From NCBI RefSeq assembly GCF_043789415.1, contig NZ_JBDLLW010000001.1:248001-312000 (forward strand): a DNA stretch of 64,000 nt. Direction: 5' to 3'. Both the position numbers and the translations under genes were made by a program. Position 1 is the first letter of the stretch. Each line of letters begins with the position of its first letter. Source of the stretch: Renibacterium sp043789415. Lineage in GTDB: Bacteria; Actinomycetota; Actinomycetes; Actinomycetales; Micrococcaceae. The notes below the pieces were generated by a model. The model was not told the DNA's origin. It searched no databases and saw only the letters and a program-made list of their open reading frames with translations. Of this stretch, positions 60,485 to 64,000 are shown piece after piece.

Positions 60485-60516
60485 CGGTGGAGCGAGCCGT
60501 CTGGCCCGCCCCACCG
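60485..60516 (-). terminator. terminator after rpmA
   Basis: CGGTGG…CCACCG with inner GCG/CGC pairs, 20 bases after the rpmA stop; the minus strand continues TTGTTTTTAA. It separates the ribosomal protein pair from obg. Confidence 0.75.
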
Positions 60517-60535
60517 CAAAGTATTTTGTGAGTTA

Positions 60536-60787
60536 CTACGCTGCGACGATATTCACAACGCGGCGGCCGCCACGGCTGCCGAACTCGACTGCGCCTGCTT
60601 CCAGGGCGAACAAGGTGTCATCCTTGCCACGGCCGACGCCGTTGCCCGGGTGGAAGTGGGTGCCGCGCTGGCGAACGATGATTTCACCTGCGGAGACGAC
60701 CTGGCCGCCGAAACGCTTCACGCCCAAGTACTGAGCGTTTGAATCGCGACCGTTGCGAGTGGAGCTTGCGCCCTTTTTATGTGCCAT
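60536..60787 (-). CDS. rpmA: 50S ribosomal protein L27
   Basis: 83 residues. MAHKKGASSTRNGRDSNAQY and GVKRFGGQVVSAGEIIVRQRGT are L27. It contacts tRNA at the peptidyl-transferase centre. 43 bases after rplU. Confidence 0.98.
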   Translation of the reverse strand: MAHKKGASSTRNGRDSNAQYLGVKRFGGQVVSAGEIIVRQRGTHFHPGNGVGRGKDDTLFALEAGAVEFGSRGGRRVVNIVAA

Positions 60788-60830
60788 TCTTCTACCTGTC
60801 TAGTCTGTTGTGGTCGGGCCTTGGAGGGCC

Positions 60831-61139
60831 TTAAGCGATGGAAGTTACTTTGACCTTAGTCAGTGCCTGGCGGTGGCCCTGGCGCTTCTTGTAACCGGTC
60901 TTGTTCTTGAACTTCTGGATAACGATCTTCGGGCCACGAAGATCTTCGAGGATCTCAGCGGTGACCTTGACCTTGGCCAGGTCCTTCGCATCCGAAGTGA
61001 TCTTCTCACCGTCGACCAGGAGCACAGCGGGCAGCTCAATGGTGCTGCCGGCCCCACCGGGGACGCGGTTTAGGGTAACGAAGTCTCCTACGGAAACTTT
61101 CTCTTGGCGGCCGCCTGCGCGGACAATCGCGTACACCAC
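60831..61139 (-). CDS. rplU: 50S ribosomal protein L21
   Basis: 102 residues from GTG 61139, giving the family N-terminus VYAIVRAGGRQEKV; a GTG at 61151 would add four residues. FKNKTGYKKRQGHRQALTKVKV is the L21 C-terminus. Binds 23S rRNA. Confidence 0.97.
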   Translation of the reverse strand: MVYAIVRAGGRQEKVSVGDFVTLNRVPGGAGSTIELPAVLLVDGEKITSDAKDLAKVKVTAEILEDLRGPKIVIQKFKNKTGYKKRQGHRQALTKVKVTSIA

Positions 61140-61286
61140 TGGGGAACTCACTTCTCTCGACGTTATATCTAACTTGCAAAAAATTTATCTGCGGAACAGG
61201 CTCCGCTGTGCCACTCGCCTGAGGTCCTACGTGCTGAGAAACAATTTCCAGACACAACCCACCAACGGCGTATGCACCGACAGTCT

Positions 61287-61316
61287 AGGATACGCTATAA
61301 AGCGCTTGTGCTGCAA
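61287..61316 (-). promoter_or_regulatory. rplU-rpmA promoter
   Basis: On the minus strand TTGCAG (61316–61311) and TATCCT (61292–61287) with an 18-base spacer containing TTTATAG. It leaves a leader of about 140 bases before rplU, long enough for L21 autoregulation, though I see no defined structure. Confidence 0.5.
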
Positions 61317-61449
61317 ATGCTGAACTCATGGTTTGGCGCAGCGGCACGATGAACCGTGCCTATCGATTCTAACCACTCGATCAGCCGGTACCAAGCCCGC
61401 CACGCCCACCGCGTGCCGCGATATTCCTGACTGAGTGAGGCTGCACCGG

Positions 61450-64000
61450 CTAAAGATCGGAAGCAGGCACCCCGACGCCCAGGATCATCGGCTCGGCACT
61501 GACGGTTTCCTTCTGCTGAGCAGCTTGCTGAGGAAGCGAATTCACCACGCCACCGCTTGATTCGCCTTCGATGGACTTCACCGCTGTACTGTTGGCTGCT
61601 CCTTGGGCACGCCCGGCGGCGCGGTGCCTCCGAGTACGAGGCCTGCGGGCAGCAGCGGTCTGCGAAACCTCCGGCGTCGTCACCGGCGGAGCAAGATGAT
61701 CGAAGACATCCTGCAGGGAGTCCAAGGTCAGGGCTGGTGCCGGTTCCACGGTTTCGGGCTGCGAACCCTGCGGCAGTTCAACTTGTTCCTCGCCGAAGGT
61801 GAGCACTGCAGCGGCGGCTTCCTGGGAAGCAGCCCGGGCTTCAGCGATCTCGCTCTCGGTGTCGGTGTCGGTCTCCTCGTGATGAGCAGCCATCGCGGCC
61901 GCGGCTATATTAGCCAACGCCACACGGGCCGCCGAGGCTTTAGCGGCCCGCTCTTCTTCGCTGAGCTCCTCAACGACCTCGGGCTCGGGCTGATTCTGCT
62001 GACGCTGACGATTTCGCTTCTTCTCACCCCGGCTGGGACGCTGCTGCGTTTCAGCGCGCGGGTGGTGGTGTTCAGCGGCTGCGCTGTGCGTCGAGCGGTG
62101 CTCTACGGGTTCGGCGTGAGTCACCACGCCTCGTCCGGCACAGGCTTCGCACTGCTCGCCGAAGACCTCGAGGAGCCCGGTACCCATCCGCTTCCTGGTC
62201 ATCTGCACCAGGCCCAGCGAAGTCACTTCGGCCACCTGGTGCTTGGTGCGATCCCGGCCCAGGCACTCCACCAAGCGGCGCAGCACGAGATCCCGGTTCG
62301 ATTCAAGCACCATATCGATGAAGTCGATCACGATGATGCCACCGATATCACGCAACCGCAGCTGACGGACCACTTCTTCGGCGGCTTCCAGGTTGTTTTT
62401 GGTGACCGTCTCTTCGAGGTTTCCGCCCGAACCGGTGAACTTGCCGGTGTTCACGTCTACCACTGTCATTGCTTCGGTGCGGTCGATCACCAGTGAACCG
62501 CCCGAGGGCAGGAAGACCTTGCGTTCCAGGGCCTTGGAGATCTGCTCGTCGATCCGATGAGCGGCGAAGATATCCTCGCTGCTGTCCCATTTCTGCAGCC
62601 GGTCCAGCAGATCCGGGGCAACGTAGGTGACATAGGCCTCAACGGTGTCCCAGGCTTCCTCACCGGAAATGATGAGCTTGCTGAAGTCCTCATTGAAGAC
62701 GTCGCGAACCACCTTGATAGTGAGGTCGGGCTCCCCATACAGCAGTTCGGGGGCCAGAGTCTTCGTCGACGTCGCCCTCGCTTCGATGTTCTCCCACTGT
62801 GCGCGCAAGCGGTTGATGTCGTGAGTCAGCTCTTCTTCGCTGGCGCCTTCTGCCGCGGTGCGGACGATCACGCCGGCGTTCTCGGGCAGGTTGTCCTTGA
62901 GGATCCGCTTGAGCCGATTCCGCTCCACATCGGGAAGCTTCCGGGAGATTCCGGTCATCGATCCGCCGGGGACGTAGACCAGGTACCTGCCCGGCAAGGA
63001 GATCTGCGAAGTGAGCCGGGCACCTTTATGCCCTACCGGATCCTTGGTCACCTGAACCAGCACCGAATCGCCGCTCTTGAGCGCGTGCTCAATCCGACGG
63101 GGCTGCCCGTCGAGATTAGCAGCGTCCCAGTCGACTTCCCCGGCGTACAGTACGGCATTGCGCCCCCGTCCGATATCGACGAACGCGGCTTCCATGCTGG
63201 GCAGCACATTCTGCACTCTGCCCAGGTAAACATTGCCGATTAATGAATCCTGCTGGGTCTTCGAAACGAAGTGCTCGGCCAGAATGCCGTCCTCCAGGAC
63301 TCCGATCTGGATCCGCTCATCACGCTGCCGGACGACCATCACCCGGTCGACCGACTCGCGGCGCGCAAGGAACTCGGCCTCGGTGATCACCTGACGACGC
63401 CGACCGGTATCGCGGGACTCACGGCGGCGCTGCTTCTTCGCCTCCAGACGAGTCGAACCCTTGACCGAGGTCACCCGATTCGAGCTGGACTCTGAGGGCT
63501 GCCGCGGTCCACGTACCCGAGTGACTGTATTGGGCGGGTCGTCTTCTCCCCCACCAGTGAGTTCCAGATCGGCGTCCCCACGACGGCGGCGACGGCGACG
63601 GCGTGAACTGCCAGTTTCGGGCAGCTCGGCTGCGCCTTCGGTTTCGTCCGACGCGCTCTCAGTGGCTTCAATCTCAGTGCTCTTAGCACGGCGGCCGCGT
63701 GAACGACGTCGCCGACCGGCGTCCTCCGGCGACTCATCTTCTTCAGCCTCAGCTAAATCGTTCGAAACGCGTTGCGGAACTGCCAGAGATAGATCCGGTG
63801 CGTGGAAAAGCAAAGAAGTAGGCGCCGCGGCCACCGGTTCCAGGAACAGGCCGAAAGGTGAGGCACCGGCGGATTCGGTAGTAGTGGTCGTCTCGGCGTC
63901 CTGAGCGGACGCTGAACTCGGCGCTTCGTCCGACTCGGCTGCTACGGCTGGCACCGCCAACTCAGCATTTTCCAAAGGTTCAGCATTTTCTGCGGACTCA
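61450..64000 (-). CDS. rne: ribonuclease E/G, N-terminus cut by window edge
   Basis: The frame is open to the right edge without a stop, so the first residues are missing; 850 codons are visible. Acidic low-complexity N-terminal region; arginine-rich stretch (RRRRRRRGD); S1 domain around IQIGVLEDGILAEHFV and NVLPSMEAAFVDIGRGRNAVL; the catalytic Asp pair in VVDVNTG and IIVIDFIDM; the zinc-link CEACAGRG. The C-terminal 250 residues are low complexity. It cuts rRNA precursors and mRNA. Upstream of rplU-rpmA as usual in actinobacteria. Confidence 0.95.
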   Translation of the reverse strand, partial: ESAENAEPLENAELAVPAVAAESDEAPSSASAQDAETTTTTESAGASPFGLFLEPVAAAPTSLLFHAPDLSLAVPQRVSNDLAEAEEDESPEDAGRRRRSRGRRAKSTEIEATESASDETEGAAELPETGSSRRRRRRRRGDADLELTGGGEDDPPNTVTRVRGPRQPSESSSNRVTSVKGSTRLEAKKQRRRESRDTGRRRQVITEAEFLARRESVDRVMVVRQRDERIQIGVLEDGILAEHFVSKTQQDSLIGNVYLGRVQNVLPSMEAAFVDIGRGRNAVLYAGEVDWDAANLDGQPRRIEHALKSGDSVLVQVTKDPVGHKGARLTSQISLPGRYLVYVPGGSMTGISRKLPDVERNRLKRILKDNLPENAGVIVRTAAEGASEEELTHDINRLRAQWENIEARATSTKTLAPELLYGEPDLTIKVVRDVFNEDFSKLIISGEEAWDTVEAYVTYVAPDLLDRLQKWDSSEDIFAAHRIDEQISKALERKVFLPSGGSLVIDRTEAMTVVDVNTGKFTGSGGNLEETVTKNNLEAAEEVVRQLRLRDIGGIIVIDFIDMVLESNRDLVLRRLVECLGRDRTKHQVAEVTSLGLVQMTRKRMGTGLLEVFGEQCEACAGRGVVTHAEPVEHRSTHSAAAEHHHPRAETQQRPSRGEKKRNRQRQQNQPEPEVVEELSEEERAAKASAARVALANIAAAAMAAHHEETDTDTESEIAEARAASQEAAAAVLTFGEEQVELPQGSQPETVEPAPALTLDSLQDVFDHLAPPVTTPEVSQTAAARRPRTRRHRAAGRAQGAANSTAVKSIEGESSGGVVNSLPQQAAQQKETVSAEPMILGVGVPASDL

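Noticed and set aside
1..64000. CRISPR arrays, insertion sequences, rRNA genes
   Set aside because: No regularly spaced repeats, transposase frames or rRNA segments were seen on either strand.

Overview
The window reads as a chromosomal segment of a moderately high-GC actinobacterium, most likely a Micrococcaceae member (Arthrobacter/Renibacterium/Psychromicrobium type). The basis is the class Ib ribonucleotide reductase operon nrdHIEF, the housekeeping order rne – rplU – rpmA – obg – proB – proA – nadD – rsfS, frequent GTG starts, and 4-base ATGA/GTGA overlaps inside operons. This placement is inferred from gene content, not from a database search.

Layout. (1) 1–12632, minus strand: nine tightly coupled genes that look like a small-molecule biosynthetic cluster. 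In transcription order they are a stand-alone adenylation domain, a carrier-protein–citrate synthase fusion, a divergent aconitase, an unrecognised 463-residue protein, an enolase-superfamily enzyme, a D-2-hydroxyacid dehydrogenase, a flavin-dependent LLM-class monooxygenase and two ATP-grasp ligases. The last ligase runs off the left edge, so the cluster continues outside the window. (2) 12897–17435: terminator-like hairpins, nrdF, nrdE, nrdI and nrdH, and a control region with NrdR-box-like palindromes. (3) 17559–23223: a lipid-modifying operon (FAD oxidoreductase, DUF1365, two cyclopropane-fatty-acid-synthase-like methyltransferases) divergent from a LysR regulator. (4) 23371–28132: aldehyde dehydrogenase, and metF-metE behind a strongly structured leader. 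(5) 28360–33982: a DUF1304 protein and a MoxR/DUF58/VWA (Bat-like) operon. (6) 34057–44689: a mixed block with a frameshifted acyl-CoA ligase, ROK regulator, aminoglycoside-phosphotransferase-like kinase, rRNA methyltransferase-like protein, SGNH and HSL hydrolases, a LuxR regulator beside a small secreted protein, and a TetR/FAD-monooxygenase pair with two perfect operators.

(7) 45037–52375, plus strand: a visibly GC-richer five-gene operon. It encodes a GNAT-like protein, a LuxE-like acyl-protein synthetase, a LuxC acyl reductase fused to a PaaK-like adenylating domain, a second PaaK-like enzyme and an MFS exporter. There is no luciferase and no LuxD. It ends next to a tRNA-Ala gene and looks like an acquired island. 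(8) 52627–64000: tRNA-Ala and core genes on the minus strand up to RNase E/G, which is cut by the right edge.

The two strongest candidates for undescribed biology are the carrier-protein–citrate synthase cluster and the luciferase-free LuxC/LuxE operon. In the first, an amino acid is probably activated, loaded on a carrier domain and processed by citrate-cycle-like enzymes before peptide-type ligation. In the second, a carboxylic acid is probably activated and reduced to an aldehyde, and the product exported. Both readings are inferences from domain content and gene order.
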